Below are positions 18,701 through 26,620 of a DNA stretch of 64,000 bases, in pieces. Made by a program: the position numbers and the translations under genes. Origin of the DNA: Streptomyces jumonjinensis (GTDB taxonomy: Bacteria > Actinomycetota > Actinomycetes > Streptomycetales > Streptomycetaceae). The notes under the pieces are model-generated. The model saw only the letters and a program-made list of their open reading frames with translations. It made no database searches and had not been told where the DNA came from. The stretch is from contig NZ_VCLA01000155.1 of assembly GCF_009600885.1 (NCBI RefSeq), forward strand, positions 20,583 to 84,582, given 5' to 3'. Positions within the stretch are counted from its first letter, which is position 1; every line of letters starts with the position of its first letter.

Positions 18701-20139
18701 ACGCCGTGCGCGGTCGCCGGGACCACCAGGGCCCGGCTGTCCGGCGAGTGCTTCTTCAGCCAGCCGGCCGTGTCCTCCCAGTACGTCGGCAGCTTGTTGA
18801 ACGAACCCGGCTGCAGGACGGCCCCGGTGACATACGGCAGGGCGAGCCCGGGCAGCACCAGCAGCGCCGCGATCAGCGGAGCGTACCGCCGACCCCACCG
18901 CACCCCGTGCCCCGGCCGTGCCCCGCGCTCCCGCGCCGCGACGGCGGTGAGATGGACGAGCCCGAGAACCAGGGCGAGCGCGAGACCCGGCTGGAACTTG
19001 TAGATGTTCCGGAACGGCGCCAGCGCCCCGTCCAGCAGATCCTGTACGGACCCGGCGAACGGCGCACCGAACTTCCCCGCGTACCCGGCGAGGGTGAGCA
19101 GCACGACGGTCAGCACGGTCAGCACCAGCCAGCGGCGCTCCGGCAGATCCCGCCGGGCGAGCCCCGCGAGCCCCAGCGCGGCGGCCAGCGCCGAACCCAC
19201 GATGACCGGAACCGACGCCGCGACACTCCACCCGGCGGGCAGCCAGGCGTCACCGAAGTGCAGATACGCCACCCAGTTACCGGCGCCGCGCAGAACCTCC
19301 GTCGCCGCCATCGTGTCCGTGGTGACCTGTGACGTCTCGATGTACGGGAGGAAGTTCTCCCCGTACGCACTGAGGAGCAGCAGCGGGATCACCCACCACA
19401 GCGTCGCCAGGAGGACCCCCGGCACCCACCACAGAATGAGCTTCAGCTTCCGTGGACCGTTCGGCCGGGACAGCAGATACAGCCCCACCGGCAGCAGTGA
19501 TGCGAGGGTCGACACCGCGTTGACCCCGCCCATGAACGGGATCAGCAGTGCGGAGCGCAGCGCCGCGACCCGCGCGCTGTACCGGTCGTCGGTGAGCGGC
19601 AGCAGCACCCACGGCAGCAGCGCGCCGGGCAGCGCGGCGGCCGATGTGGACCCGACGACGATGGTGAACATCGGCCACAGCGCGTACACCACAGCGCCGG
19701 GCAACCGCGTCGAACGGGTGCCGACGTCGAGGCGTTCGGCCAGCCGCAGCGCCCCCCAGAAGGCGGTGGCCACCACCAACGACAGCCACAGCCGCTCCGC
19801 CAGCCACACCGGCAACTGCGTCAGATCGGCGAGGCCGTGGAACGGGAGCATCGGGAACGCGTACCCGGTGTACTGGTTGGCGAGCCCGCCGAACCCGCCG
19901 CGGTCGTGCCACAACTGCCCGAGATCGGCCATGAACCGCCAGGGATCGACGGCGACACCGAGCTTGGTCTCGAACGTCATACGCCCCGGCGACGCCGCCA
20001 GGAAGAGCATGAACACCACGGCCCAGAATCCCAGAAGCCACCGCCGCGACCGGGGCCCGTCGGGAGGGTCCTGGGTCGCACCGGTGCTCCGGACGGCTGC
20101 AGGAGGGGGAGCCTGGGCCGCTGGGGCCGTACTGGTCAT
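15748..20139 (-). CDS. AftD-like GT-C alpha-(1->3)-arabinofuranosyltransferase family protein
   Basis: A 1463-residue polytopic membrane glycosyltransferase, close to the ~1400 residues of mycobacterial AftD. The N-terminal half has about a dozen hydrophobic helices; PGRMTFETKLGVAVDPWRF in the first loop corresponds to the acidic catalytic loop of the family, followed by ANQYTGYAFPM. Residues ~570-1270 form a large extracytoplasmic part with carbohydrate-binding/discoidin-like modules (NAFDGNPDTAWAEG, LTDGDLTTAWIAG). Helices return at the end, followed by a Gly/Ser/Asp/Ala low-complexity tail. ATG 20139 overlaps the upstream methyltransferase stop (ATGA). AftD adds alpha-1,3 arabinofuranose from decaprenyl-phosphoarabinose; the Streptomyces acceptor is not known. 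Confidence 0.92.
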   Translation of the reverse strand: MTSTAPAAQAPPPAAVRSTGATQDPPDGPRSRRWLLGFWAVVFMLFLAASPGRMTFETKLGVAVDPWRFMADLGQLWHDRGGFGGLANQYTGYAFPMLPFHGLADLTQLPVWLAERLWLSLVVATAFWGALRLAERLDVGTRSTRLPGAVVYALWPMFTIVVGSTSAAALPGALLPWVLLPLTDDRYSARVAALRSALLIPFMGGVNAVSTLASLLPVGLYLLSRPNGPRKLKLILWWVPGVLLATLWWVIPLLLLSAYGENFLPYIETSQVTTDTMAATEVLRGAGNWVAYLHFGDAWLPAGWSVAASVPVIVGSALAAALGLAGLARRDLPERRWLVLTVLTVVLLTLAGYAGKFGAPFAGSVQDLLDGALAPFRNIYKFQPGLALALVLGLVHLTAVAARERGARPGHGVRWGRRYAPLIAALLVLPGLALPYVTGAVLQPGSFNKLPTYWEDTAGWLKKHSPDSRALVVPATAHGVYTWGSPIDQPLDVLADSPWAQRDYVPFGTPGNRRAMDAVEQALLTGAGIPGLRDYLNRAGLHYVVVRNDLDPDQLGYVPTPTVKRALEQSGYKRVKGLGPVMTGGRIADDTPLQIEGLFPRQRAVEIFAPAEDTRRPGRAGIHTAADTAVVSGGPESLLPLAADPSLRGRPTVLTGDEHPGVDTPALQVTGDGLRHADTRFGLVNTNTSYTYTKDERNHPDSVQGPGDAPHQILPTKGIERQTVAELRGAREVTASSSGNWLFHLPQYDPVNAFDGNPDTAWAEGVPGSAKGQWLRIAFDGKKRMPSSLKVTPLPQDGVRSAATRVKVETAQGSETSPLATNGRTQEVMSPRGETSWMKLTIVDVEAGRPGLTGSGFAEIGIPGVTVTRMLKLPTDGADSDAAAEIVSLHRPSDPGGLSPAGTESGLHRSFTTGAAGAQDVRISAVPVPGDELDELLYRVAPEQAKQITATADSTARLGTELSARNLTDGDLTTAWIAGNKPVIHLKWSGKKSVDSLVLAGAGGLSARPTEIEISSPDGAAIANVDDNGWARFEAIKTDQLDITVTRTAPVVLHNPVADDDLQLPVGLTELHVPALADYRTEQPAADRRFTLKCGEGPALAVDGTLHATSAKGTVRDVVERRPIEVTLCQRGKKKPTLALGAGAHQVEAGDAGPLAITDVTLTRGRPAAPAANSRGLTIGDWQDDRREVSVGAGAASYLTTYENFNDGWKATLNGRELSPLRLDGWQQGFEIPQGEGGTVTLSYEPSRVYETGLAVSGVALLALIGLALYRRREENPERTAGTAPAPVPNGPGTVLGLVAPTLVALVVAGWFALLVPALALIALRRHALLAPIAFAAMAGAGVAAATGAGAAPAAGEGAFGYMAQLLAFIALFAALVTVGGLERHGRVPEADSGSGPGFRFRFGVGKGTGSGSGDGAGAGAGDGAGDGAGAGAGSSAQPDAGHPDAPAPGAPAGPGAPGGGVQ

Positions 20140-20936
20140 GGACACCGCCGAAGAATGAGGAGGAGATTCCAGGTAGCGAACTCACGCAGGCCCGGCACCC
20201 GGGTCACCGCCCCGGCCAGGAACGGCCAGTAGCGGGAGCGGGCGGAGACCACCGTGACGTCGGTCCTGGCCCGTACCTGGCGCAGGGTGGGACCGATGTG
20301 CACGGCGAAGAGGTTCTCGCCGAGGGTGTGCTTGGCGGGGCGGCCGGTGCGCCGCTCATAGCGGGCCCGTGCCCTCGCGGCGCCCAGATAGTGCCAGGGC
20401 GCCCACTCATGACCGCCCCAGGGGGACAGCCAGTTGGTGAACGAGACGTAGATCAGCCCGCCGGGGCGGGTCACGCGGATCATCTCGCTGAGAAAAGTCT
20501 GCGGATCGTCCACATGCTCAAGGACGTTGGAAGAGAAGCACACATCGGCCGAACCGTCCGCGAGCGGCAGCAGATAGCCGTCCGCGACGACCGCCCCCTC
20601 GGGCGGCGTCGGACCCAACTCCCGTACATCCGGCTCGAAAAGGAAACCGTGCGCGCCGCGCCGGCGGAATTCCTCGGTGAAGTACCCGGCCCCGCCGCCG
20701 ATGTCGACGACGGTCCGCCCGCCGACGGGCCCGCCGTACGCCTCGACCTGATCGGCGGCGTCCCGCGCCAGCAGCGCGTAGCACGTCCCGGGGTCGTCCG
20801 GCTCCCGCATAAAGGCTCGGAACAGGGCCAACGAGCGTCTGAAGGAAGGGTCTCTCGGTGTCGTGCGGCGGCCCGCCGTCCGCGGGGCACCGGGGGCGCC
20901 CGCGACGGCGCGGACTCTTGGACCAGGGGCTGGCAT
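20136..20936 (-). CDS. class I SAM-dependent methyltransferase
   Basis: A 266-residue methyltransferase. VVDIGGGAGYFTEEFRRRG (near residue 94) is motif I, LFEPDVREL motif II, GSADVCFSSNVLEHV motif IV and TRPGGLIYVSFTNW motif VI. The C-terminal third (HEWAPWHYLGAARA) is longer than in minimal enzymes and is shared with methyltransferases from cell-wall polysaccharide loci. It lies between the GT4 gene (6-bp gap) and the AftD-like gene (4-bp overlap). The gene content recalls the methyltransferase (Rv0224c) in the mycobacterial aftD neighbourhood; that link is from memory and needs alignment. Confidence 0.9.
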   Translation of the reverse strand: MPAPGPRVRAVAGAPGAPRTAGRRTTPRDPSFRRSLALFRAFMREPDDPGTCYALLARDAADQVEAYGGPVGGRTVVDIGGGAGYFTEEFRRRGAHGFLFEPDVRELGPTPPEGAVVADGYLLPLADGSADVCFSSNVLEHVDDPQTFLSEMIRVTRPGGLIYVSFTNWLSPWGGHEWAPWHYLGAARARARYERRTGRPAKHTLGENLFAVHIGPTLRQVRARTDVTVVSARSRYWPFLAGAVTRVPGLREFATWNLLLILRRCP

Positions 20937-20942
20937 CGATCC

Positions 20943-22151
20943 TCACTTCCGCCGGGAGCGCGCGGCGGCCCGCGGAGCGATCCGCGCGGGGCGCGGGCTC
21001 TCCTCGGGTTGGGCGGCGGCCTCCACGGCGACATCGCGGAACGCCCGTACCGTACTGGCCCAGGTGTACCCCGCCGCCAACTCCCGTGCGGCCCACCCCA
21101 TGACCGACCGGCGCCGCTCGTTGAGCGCCAGTGAGCACCAGGCGGCGGCGAATGAACTCTCCCCCCGGGCCAGCACCCCGCTCACCCCGTCGTCGACCGA
21201 GTCCCGCAGCCCCGGCACATCGAAGCCGACCGTCGGGGTCGACCGGATCGCGGCCTCCGTGACCACCAGGCCCCATCCCTCCACGGCCGACGGATGCAGC
21301 AGCAGCCAGGCCGAGCAGAGCAGCCGGTGCTTCTCCGCCTCCGTGACATGGCCCGCGAACTCCACTCCGGCGCCCGCGAGCTTCGCCAGCCGGTCCCGCT
21401 CCGGACCGTCTCCGACGATGACGAGCCGGCCGCCGGTCACCGGCCTGACCCGCTCCCACAGCCGCAGCAGCAGATCGATCCGCTTGTACTCCACGAGCCG
21501 GCCCAGCGCCAGGAACAACGGCTCGGGCGAGCGGGGATGCTGGGGTCCGGGCTCCTCGACACCGTTGTGCACCACACGTATCCGGTCCTCGTCGACGCCG
21601 ATCCCACGCAGCGCCCCGGCCGTGGACGGGGACACCGCGACCATCAGGTTCCGCCGTTGCGCCTCCCTGAGGGCCCAGTGCTCCAGCCGGCGGCCGAGCA
21701 GGCCGGCGGGCGCGAGGGCACGGCCGCCGAAGCGCATGTCCCACAGTTCGGTGTGGACGTGGTTGACCAGACACAGCGTCGGACCCCGATGCCACAGCGG
21801 CGCCAGATACGGCATGCCGTTGCACACCTCGACCAGCAGATCGCAGTCGCCGACCCGCTGGGCCAGGGTCCTGCGGGCCCGCAGGAAGTGACCGAGGTCG
21901 CCGCCCGCCGACACCACACGGTAGTCGCGGGAGGCTGCCGGGCCACCGCAGACAAGGGTGACCTGATGGCCGAGGCGCGTGAGGCCGTCGGCCAGCCGGT
22001 CGATCAGGAGCTCGGAACCGCCGGCGGCGGGATTGCCGAGGTCGCGGCGGGAGAGGAACACAATGCGGCGCGGCTCGGCGGGCAGCGCCGCATGGGGCTG
22101 AGCGGGCCGGGGACCGGCCGTGCGCAGCGAAGCGGGCACGTGCTGGGGCAT
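20943..22151 (-). CDS. glycosyltransferase family 4 protein
   Basis: A 402-residue GT-B glycosyltransferase. The N-terminal Rossmann domain opens with RIVFLSRRDLGNPAAGGSE, the Gly-rich acceptor-side loop; the C-terminal domain has LFLALGRLVEYKRIDLLLR followed by HPSAVEGWGLVVTEAAI, the EGWGLxxxEA form of the family 4 EX7E motif that holds the nucleotide sugar. Start taken at ATG 22151, first gene of the five- to seven-gene leftward operon; 15-bp tandem repeats lie in the 5' region. Retaining mechanism expected; donor and acceptor sugars unknown. Confidence 0.92.
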   Translation of the reverse strand: MPQHVPASLRTAGPRPAQPHAALPAEPRRIVFLSRRDLGNPAAGGSELLIDRLADGLTRLGHQVTLVCGGPAASRDYRVVSAGGDLGHFLRARRTLAQRVGDCDLLVEVCNGMPYLAPLWHRGPTLCLVNHVHTELWDMRFGGRALAPAGLLGRRLEHWALREAQRRNLMVAVSPSTAGALRGIGVDEDRIRVVHNGVEEPGPQHPRSPEPLFLALGRLVEYKRIDLLLRLWERVRPVTGGRLVIVGDGPERDRLAKLAGAGVEFAGHVTEAEKHRLLCSAWLLLHPSAVEGWGLVVTEAAIRSTPTVGFDVPGLRDSVDDGVSGVLARGESSFAAAWCSLALNERRRSVMGWAARELAAGYTWASTVRAFRDVAVEAAAQPEESPRPARIAPRAAARSRRK

Positions 22152-22587
22152 TGCTGCTCCGACTCGTCTCAAGGTGCGGGAACCGTGCGGCGGCAGTGGT
22201 GCGAGGATCGTTCTCGGCACGGGAGGGCGGACGGATGAAGGGTTGGGGACGTACGGGGCGATACGGGGGGTGAGGCGGTACGAGGTGAGGCGGTACGAGG
22301 TGAGGCGGTACCCAGGGAGGTACGCGTCGGTACGGAGTTGAAGCGGGACACGACGGGTGGGCCGGGTCCGGAACCGCGCCGGGGGATCGACTACTGCAGC
22401 GCGCGGCCCCGGTGGGGTTCCGGTCCGGGGTGAGCACGCCCCGGAGGGTGCCGGGGCCGCTCGGATGTGCTGGGGTCGTGCACGGATGGCGTGTTCGGGT
22501 GGGTGGGATGGACAGTTTTCGCCCAGTGGTTCGCTGCGGCTACTCACCGAGATGACAAATTGAGCACCTGTTACCGGCCGTATCTCA
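22152..22587. promoter_or_regulatory. noncoding gap before the glycoconjugate operon
   Basis: This 436-base region separates the DUF3068 gene stop from the GT4 start, both leftward. No open frame here has convincing features. It contains the 15-bp tandem repeats and, at about 22545-22595, a comparatively A/T-rich patch (GATGACAAATTGAGC) that is the best candidate promoter area for the operon. No sigma consensus can be assigned securely. Confidence 0.4.
22271..22314. repeat. three tandem copies of a 15-bp unit upstream of the glycosyltransferase
   Basis: The unit TGAGGCGGTACGAGG occurs at 22271-22285 and 22286-22300, with a third copy at 22301-22314 that diverges at its end. It lies about 120-165 bases upstream of the GT4 start, inside a 436-base noncoding gap. 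Head-to-tail repeats with no spacers, so not CRISPR. Could bind a regulator cooperatively or be a slippage product. Confidence 0.75.
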
Positions 22588-23583
22588 TCACCGGGTGACG
22601 GATTCCGGTATCCGGGCCGAAGCCGGGGCCGCGGCGGCGCCCTCAGGACGCCCCCGGAACACCATGACCGAGCCCGCCACGGCCAGCAGCAGCCCCAGCC
22701 CGCCCGCCCCCACGGGCGCCGTCAGTCCCACCAACTGGAGCTTGCGATTGTCGGCCTTCGCCAGCTCCACCTGCTTCTTCTGCGTCTCCTCGGTGAACGC
22801 GATGCGCTTGCTCTCCAGCAGCACCACCTCGTTGTCGTCGGAGTCCGCGCCGGGCGCCCGCAGCGTCTTCCTCGGCCCGATCGCCGCGTACAGAATCCGC
22901 CCGGTCCTCTGGTCCGCGACCAGCTCGATGCCGTGGTTGGCGTACCACTCCTCGGCGAGGACCTGACCACGCTCCGGCTGGCCGACGAGCACCCCCGGCA
23001 CCTGCCGCGTTCCGGTCTTCACCGGGTCGACCGTGCCGGTGAACAGGTACCCCTCATGGCCCTGGATCTTCTTCCTGTCCTTGAACCGGAGTTCCACGGT
23101 GGCGCCCAGAGTGCTGTCCCACCAGCGGTACGAACGCCTCTCCACACCGAACGGGAACTTCAGGTACGCCTCGCCCTCGAATCGCGGGCTCTCCCCGCAG
23201 CAGTGCACGGGGGCGTTGGTCTTCCGGTCGGTCACCCAGCGTTCCACGGTCCACTGGAACGCGTCGTGGGGATCGGACGCGGGCAGGGTGCCGTCGGTGT
23301 CGACGCTCGTCGACACGTCCCAGATCGCCTGGCCGCCGGCCTCGCTGTCGGCCACGTCTCCGCGGACCTTCCGGGTGATGGTGAGCTTTGCCTCATCGAC
23401 GGTTTTGACCTTCTTGGCATCGAAATAGCTCCCCTGACCAGTGAAGACCGTGGTCGCGTCGGTGTCGATCGGGGTGCGCTGGGCGCGCGGCTCGACATAC
23501 CAGGCGAGCATCGCGGCCAGCACCAGCAGAAAGGTGCCGATGCCCAGCAGAACGAGGGAAACGGGTGAGGTGGTACGTCGCAT
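22588..23583 (-). CDS. DUF3068 / PorA-like membrane-anchored protein
   Basis: A 331-residue protein with one N-terminal membrane helix (SPVSLVLLGIGTFLLVLAAML), a ~250-residue extracytoplasmic domain (WDVSTSVDTDGTLP, HEGYLFTGTVDP, RTGRILYA) and a second C-terminal helix (GAGGLGLLLAVAGSVMVF). This two-helix layout and the PVHCCGE segment are typical of DUF3068, named for a link to corynebacterial PorA-type porins. ATG 23583 is chosen because it is preceded by TGGAG; a GTG 36 bases upstream is an alternative. In mycobacteria a DUF3068 gene (Rv0227c) lies in the aftD neighbourhood, consistent with a conserved functional module. Confidence 0.88.
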   Translation of the reverse strand: MRRTTSPVSLVLLGIGTFLLVLAAMLAWYVEPRAQRTPIDTDATTVFTGQGSYFDAKKVKTVDEAKLTITRKVRGDVADSEAGGQAIWDVSTSVDTDGTLPASDPHDAFQWTVERWVTDRKTNAPVHCCGESPRFEGEAYLKFPFGVERRSYRWWDSTLGATVELRFKDRKKIQGHEGYLFTGTVDPVKTGTRQVPGVLVGQPERGQVLAEEWYANHGIELVADQRTGRILYAAIGPRKTLRAPGADSDDNEVVLLESKRIAFTEETQKKQVELAKADNRKLQLVGLTAPVGAGGLGLLLAVAGSVMVFRGRPEGAAAAPASARIPESVTR

Positions 23584-23899
23584 CCGGGCACTCCAGAAGG
23601 GTTCGAGGCGGCTCGACACGGTGTCGGAGAATCGAGGTCACAAGGCGACGGAACGTCTGCGCGCGGGTGGAAAAATGCAGGCGCGGTATGGGCCGGGAAC
23701 CGTAGGCGGACCCTTGACTAGGTGTCAATGCATTGTCGAGACTGACTCCAGCCGGTCGGGGCCGGCACGCGCCACCACGGGAAGGCAGGACCAGGGACCC
23801 GTGACCACTCACGATCAGGGAACTCGTGAGCACTGGCGCGGATCGTGTGGATCACCAGGGTGGGGACGACCTTTCGACCGGAGGGACTGGACCCCCAGC
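23584..23899. promoter_or_regulatory. divergent promoter region between the DUF3068 and DUF2613 genes
   Basis: A 316-base divergent gap. The perfect inverted repeat TTGAC-TAGGT-GTCAA at 23713-23727 also contains a -35-like TTGACT; it may be an operator overlapping a promoter. No gene was found in the gap. Confidence 0.4.
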
Positions 23900-24052
23900 A
23901 TGCCCAGACTGCTCGCCGCCGCACTCACCGTCGTGGCCGCCGCGGCCCTCGCCGTGGGCGCCGCCCTCGGTGTCGTGGCCCTGCTCAACGCCACCCCGGA
24001 CCAGCCCAACACCCCCCTCGTCACCTACGAGACGGCCTCCCGGGAGCGCTGA
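23900..24052 (+). CDS. DUF2613 family single-helix peptide
   Basis: A 50-residue peptide: Met-Pro-Arg, then one hydrophobic helix (LLAAALTVVAAAALAVGAAL), then a short polar tail (ATPDQPNTPLVTYETASRER). This is the full length of DUF2613 proteins, small exported or membrane-anchored actinobacterial peptides. In M. tuberculosis the DUF2613 gene Rv0236A lies beside aftD, so its presence at the end of this AftD-containing cluster is meaningful. It ends three bases before the PucR-type regulator and is probably co-transcribed with it. Function unknown. Confidence 0.8.
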   Translation: MPRLLAAALTVVAAAALAVGAALGVVALLNATPDQPNTPLVTYETASRER

Positions 24053-24055
24053 CCA

Positions 24056-25369
24056 GTGCCCTCCTCCACCCCAGCCCTCGGCCCCCCGGGCGCCACCGCG
24101 GCTTCCGTCGCCATGGGGGACCGTGCCGTGCTGCCACTCGGGGCCCGTTCGGCCTGGCATGACGTACCGCGCAGCCAGGTACGCCGATTCGCGGCGCTCG
24201 CGATGGCCGAGGCTCCCACGCTGGCCGAGGAGATCCTGCGGGAGATCCGCCGTGAGTACCCGCACGTCCCGGTCGTCCTCGACGACTCCGGGGAACCCAA
24301 GTCCCTCATCGGTATCCGGCGTGCCATCGAGATCTTCGTCCTGCATCTGGAGACAGCCGAGGACCGGCCCCGCGTCCACCCCGAAGTCTTCCAGGACTTC
24401 GGCCGCGGCGAGGGAATCGGCGGCCGCAGCCTCGACTCCCTCCAGGCCATCTACCGCCTCGGCGTCCGCCTCACCTGGCGGCGCCTCGCCGAGATCGGCC
24501 AGCGCGTCGACATCCCGCCACCGGCCATGTACGAACTGGTCGACGCGGGTTACGAGTACCTTGACGGGCTCGTCGACCAGTCGGTACGCGGCTATGCCGA
24601 GGCCGCCGCCCAGCAGGCGGGTGAACGCCTCCGGCTCCAGCGCGAGCTCATGGACCTCCTCCTCGCCGAGCACCGCACCCGCACCGCCGCCGGCCCGCAC
24701 GAGATCGCCGCCACCCTCGCGGAACGCGCCGCCCGGATCGGCTGGCCACTGCCCGCCAAGGTCGCCGCCGGGGTGCTGCTGCGCCCCGCCCGCCAGGCCG
24801 TCGCCCCCGCCGTCGGCCAGGGTGTCCTCCTGGACATGGAGGCCGAACAGCCCCGCATGGTCGTGCCCGACCCGGACGCGGCGGGCCGCCCCGAACTGCT
24901 GCGGCGTGCCATGACCGGCTGGGCCGGCGCGATCGGGCCGCCGGTGCCGCTGGTCGACGCCGCGAAGTCGCTGCGCTGGGCCGAGGCCGCCGTATGTCTC
25001 ATGGAACGCGGGCTGCTTCCGGCGGGGGAGGTGCTGCACTGCACCGAGCACACCGAGGCCCTTGTGCTCCTCCAGCCCGAGGAACTGATCGACGACCTGG
25101 CCCGCCGCACCCTCGCACCGCTCGCCGACTGTGGCCAGGCCCATGCCCGCCGCCTCGCCGAGACCCTGCTCGCCTGGCTGGAGACCCGGGGCGGCGCCCC
25201 CGAGGTCGCGGGGCGCCTCGGGGTCCACCCCCAGACCGTCCGCTACCGGCTCCGCCAGATCCGGGAGCTGTGGGGGGATGAGATCGACGACCCCGACCGC
25301 CGCTTCGAACTCGAACTGGTCCTCCGGGCCCAGCGATTGCGCGGAGACCTGGGCCGTCCTACCCCCTGA
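24056..25369 (+). CDS. PucR-type helix-turn-helix transcriptional regulator
   Basis: A 437-residue cytosolic regulator. The N-terminal half contains the RsbT/GGDEF-like helical region (WRRLAEIGQRVDIPP, YEYLDGLVDQSV) and the last ~60 residues form the PucR C-terminal HTH: RLAETLLAWLETRGG, then VAGRLGVHPQTVRYRLRQIR ending DPDRRFELELVLRAQRL. GTG 24056 is preceded by GGGAG and lies three bases after the DUF2613 stop; ATG 24113 is an alternative. It might regulate the divergent glycoconjugate operon, but the target is unknown. Confidence 0.9.
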   Translation: MPSSTPALGPPGATAASVAMGDRAVLPLGARSAWHDVPRSQVRRFAALAMAEAPTLAEEILREIRREYPHVPVVLDDSGEPKSLIGIRRAIEIFVLHLETAEDRPRVHPEVFQDFGRGEGIGGRSLDSLQAIYRLGVRLTWRRLAEIGQRVDIPPPAMYELVDAGYEYLDGLVDQSVRGYAEAAAQQAGERLRLQRELMDLLLAEHRTRTAAGPHEIAATLAERAARIGWPLPAKVAAGVLLRPARQAVAPAVGQGVLLDMEAEQPRMVVPDPDAAGRPELLRRAMTGWAGAIGPPVPLVDAAKSLRWAEAAVCLMERGLLPAGEVLHCTEHTEALVLLQPEELIDDLARRTLAPLADCGQAHARRLAETLLAWLETRGGAPEVAGRLGVHPQTVRYRLRQIRELWGDEIDDPDRRFELELVLRAQRLRGDLGRPTP

Positions 25370-25572
25370 CCCGCGTACCACCACTGCCGCGAACCCTGCG
25401 GGGACGGCAGCCCGGTCCTGGAACCGGCGGCTCACCGTGGGGCTTCATCGGCGGCGGCCGTCTGTCCGTCTGCCTGGGGATCACGGCTGGTCGGCCGGGT
25501 GCGGGAGTGCGCAGGGCGGGAGGCGGAGCCGACGGCACGGACGAGCTCATGGCCGCGGCCCAGGACATGTCG

Positions 25573-26040
25573 TCACCTCGGGTCCGGCGGCAGCTTGGCG
25601 CGTACGGTCAGGCCGCCGTCGGGGTTGGCGTGCGCGGTGACGGCGCCATGGTGGGCGTGCACGATCGAGCGGACGATGGCGAGGCCCAGGCCGTGGCCGG
25701 AGCGGTCGCTGGTGACGCGGGACTGCTGCCGGTAGAAGGGCTCGAACAGGCGCTGGGCGACGATGTCATCGACATGCCGCCCGGTGTTCTCCACCTCGAT
25801 GACGATCTCTTTCTCGCGCAGGACCGCGAGGTGTACCGAGCCGCCGGGCTTGTTGTAGGCCAAGGCGTTGTCGAGCAGGTTGAGCAGGAGCTGACGGAGC
25901 AGGGTGGCATTGCCGGGGACGGTGCAGTCGGGCTCGGTGTCGACGTCGAGGCGCAGGTCCGCCGTGGCCGCCTGCGCGGTGCGTTCGGCAGCCGCGTCCG
26001 TGGCGAGGGCCGCGAGGTCGTGGTCGCCGGGCGAGGGATC
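25573..26040 (-). pseudogene. C-terminal half of a sensor histidine kinase (HATPase domain only)
   Basis: About 155 codons ending at 25573. The ATP-binding domain is intact: NATLLRQLLLNLLDNALAYN is the N box, RLFEPFYRQQSR the F box, and SGHGLGLAIVRSIVHAHHG the G2 box. Upstream, where the sensor, HAMP and phosphoacceptor His region should be, the frame runs straight into antisense permease sequence at about 26040. The protein has lost its sensory and dimerisation parts. The opposite side of the same junction is a truncated permease gene, so one deletion explains both. Confidence 0.85.
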
Positions 26041-26046
26041 GGCCCG

Positions 26047-26616
26047 ATGACCGTCAACGACAAGCAGTACAAGCAGCTCGTCGGCCCCATCACCAGGACC
26101 GCGGACTTCGCGACCGTCACCGTGTGGATCGTCGCCCTCGCCGGCACCGTGATCCTCGCCCTGATCGTCGCCTCCTCGCTGCGCGAGCGCCGCAAGGAGC
26201 TGGGCATCCTGCTCTCGCTCGGCGAGAAGAAGCCCAAGCTGCTCGGCCAGCATCTGGTGGAGGTCGTCGCCTGCGCGGTGATCGCGGTGGGCCTCGCCTC
26301 GGCGGGCAGCCAGTTCCTGTCCCAGACCATCGGCGACCGGCTGCTGGCCGGCGAGGTGTCCTCGGCCGAGGACACCGCGGCGAACGCGGACAACGGCCCC
26401 GACCCCAGCGCCGTCACCGGCGCCGGAGGCGCCACCCCTCTCACGGAGGACGCCCCCGAGGTCGAGCCCATCGACTCGCTCGACGTACGCCTCGGCACCG
26501 CCGACATCGCCAAGGTCGGCGCCACCGGTCTCGGCATCGCCGCCCTGGCCACGCTCATCCCCGGCGCGCGTGTGCTGCGCCTCGATCCGCGTGACATCCT
26601 GACGAAGGGCGACTGA
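26047..26616 (+). pseudogene. C-terminal half of an FtsX/MacB-type ABC permease
   Basis: ATG 26047 is in frame and gives 189 residues: a segment of the extracytoplasmic domain (NDKQYKQLVGPITR), a membrane helix (TVTVWIVALAGTVILALIVA), the FtsX coupling region (SLRERRKELGILLSLGEKK), a second helix (VEVVACAVIAVGLASAG), an acidic loop and a last helix (ATGLGIAALATLIPGARVL). At least the first membrane helix and most of the periplasmic domain are missing. It could still be translated (GAGGGA nine bases upstream), and it ends four bases before the ATPase gene, but it is unlikely to form a working transporter. Confidence 0.8.
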
Positions 26617-26620
26617 AGCG

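Noticed and set aside
22271..22314. 15-bp tandem repeats considered as a CRISPR array
   Set aside because: Copies are directly adjacent with no spacers, unit length too short, no cas genes in the window.
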